Below are positions 63,491 through 64,000 of a stretch of DNA of 64,000 nt, piece by piece. The notes below the pieces were generated by a model, which made no database searches, was not told the DNA's origin, and saw only the letters and a program-made list of their open reading frames with translations. Numbering within the stretch: the first letter of the stretch is position 1; each line of letters opens with the position of its first letter. The DNA lies in NCBI GenBank assembly GCA_029204225.1, contig CM055111.1, forward strand, positions 23,498,899 to 23,562,898, in the 5' to 3' direction. Both the position numbers and the translations under genes were made by a program. The stretch comes from Diphasiastrum complanatum. Lineage: Eukaryota; Streptophyta; Lycopodiopsida; Lycopodiales; Lycopodiaceae.

Positions 63491-63673
63491 TGGATGGATG
63501 ATGGGGATCCACATGGCCGATCAGGCTGTGGGGATAAATAGGCACTCACAATGCCATTGTGGTCGGCATTTTTAGAGGCTGTGAGAGAGCTAGTGATAGA
63601 CAGTGAGAGAGCAAGCGAGAGCCGATGACAGGCTGTTTGAGAGCTAGGGTGCTGTGAGGAGAAGGTCGATCGA

Positions 63674-64000
63674 GATGGCAGAGCGCATACCACCGAAGCC
63701 CGAGGGCGAAGCCGGGAGGAAGCTTGAGGAAGATATCCGAAGGCACAACGAGAGACATCGAAAGCAAGAGGCAGATATCCAAGAGATGCTGCGACAAACT
63801 CGACAGAGAAATCCGGAACCGGAGCCACCCGCCCCCGCTGTGGATCCTGTCCCGATCTTGTCCCCGCTGTCTAGCTGGATCTGGATGAGCAGATCGGAAT
63901 GAATTTCACACGACGGCAGCTCATCATGGTCAGGGAAAGGGCGGCCAGACGTCGGGCTAACCAGGAGGCAGCTCGGGCTAATCCGGAGTCAGAGCAAGAG
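63674..64000 (+). CDS. Unidentified charged ORF, 3' end off window
   Basis: MAERIPPKPEGEAGRKLEED at 63674 continues as a highly charged, helical sequence (RRHNERHRKQEADIQEMLRQ) to PAPAVDPVPI. The frame then meets a stop at 63900, but an overlapping frame open from 63875 reads LDEQIGMNFTRRQLIMVRER and AARRRANQEAARANPE to the edge, so a frameshift or a splice is likely. Its place 480 bp inside the palindrome-ended element D suggests the N-terminus of a transposon protein. I do not recognise the family. Confidence 0.45.

Noticed and set aside
63091-63828. 245-codon minus-strand ORF near the right end
   Set aside because: Generated by the G-rich tandem repeat and palindromes; no domain, and the opposite strand has a better ORF at 63674.

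Overview
This window is a stretch of nuclear genome from a vascular plant with a large, retroelement-packed genome. The only single-copy host gene I can support is the large subunit of replication factor C (RFC1). It lies on the + strand from about 9416 to beyond the right edge, and 17 exons (9416-61534) can be placed with consensus GT/AG borders and unbroken reading phase. Three introns are each 13-16 kb and are filled with transposons. The plant assignment rests on close similarity of the exons to plant RFC1 (from memory), the initiator tRNA-Met primer-binding sites, and the mix of Ty1/copia, Ty3/gypsy and LINE elements. The Penelope-type reverse transcriptase remnant and the LINE architecture lean towards a fern or gymnosperm rather than a typical angiosperm, but that is only an impression.

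Layout. 1-3675: two minus-strand Ty1/copia remnants. 3990-6640: a decayed minus-strand reverse transcriptase that looks Penelope-like. 7800-9415: short tandem repeats, a (TC)40 tract, a G-rich tract and the presumed RFC1 promoter/leader. 9416-15853: RFC1 exons 1-11 (N-terminal replication-factory motif, basic linker, BRCT domain, AAA+ core). 15854-29026 (intron 11): a Ty3/gypsy remnant interrupted by a Ty1/copia element with near-identical LTRs, which itself carries a truncated Ty3/gypsy element, then a LINE fragment. 29027-29439: exons 12-13. 29440-44743 (intron 13): a minus-strand copia remnant split by a terminal-inverted-repeat DNA element, a gypsy 5' half, a copia 5' two-thirds, a minus-strand gypsy remnant and a LINE tail. 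44744-45720: exons 14-16. 45721-61409 (intron 16): a chain of minus-strand LINEs separated by (GA)n/(CT)n tracts. 61410-61534: exon 17. 61535-64000: DNA-transposon-like elements, microsatellites and the start of an unidentified ORF.

Two systems deserve attention. First, a LINE family whose 3' ends carry (TTTC)n(TC)n in place of poly(A), right after a conserved AATAAA and a small hairpin; its copies are stacked head to tail with the next element's 5' end abutting the previous tail, as if CT tracts are both its tail and its landing site. Second, a family of small DNA transposons with 9-bp target duplications whose inverted repeats are built of short CGCG-centred palindromes. Two copies share one body but have changed the palindrome at both ends in concert (GAATCGCGATTC versus GAAACGCGTTTC). 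No tRNA or rRNA genes and no CRISPR were seen.
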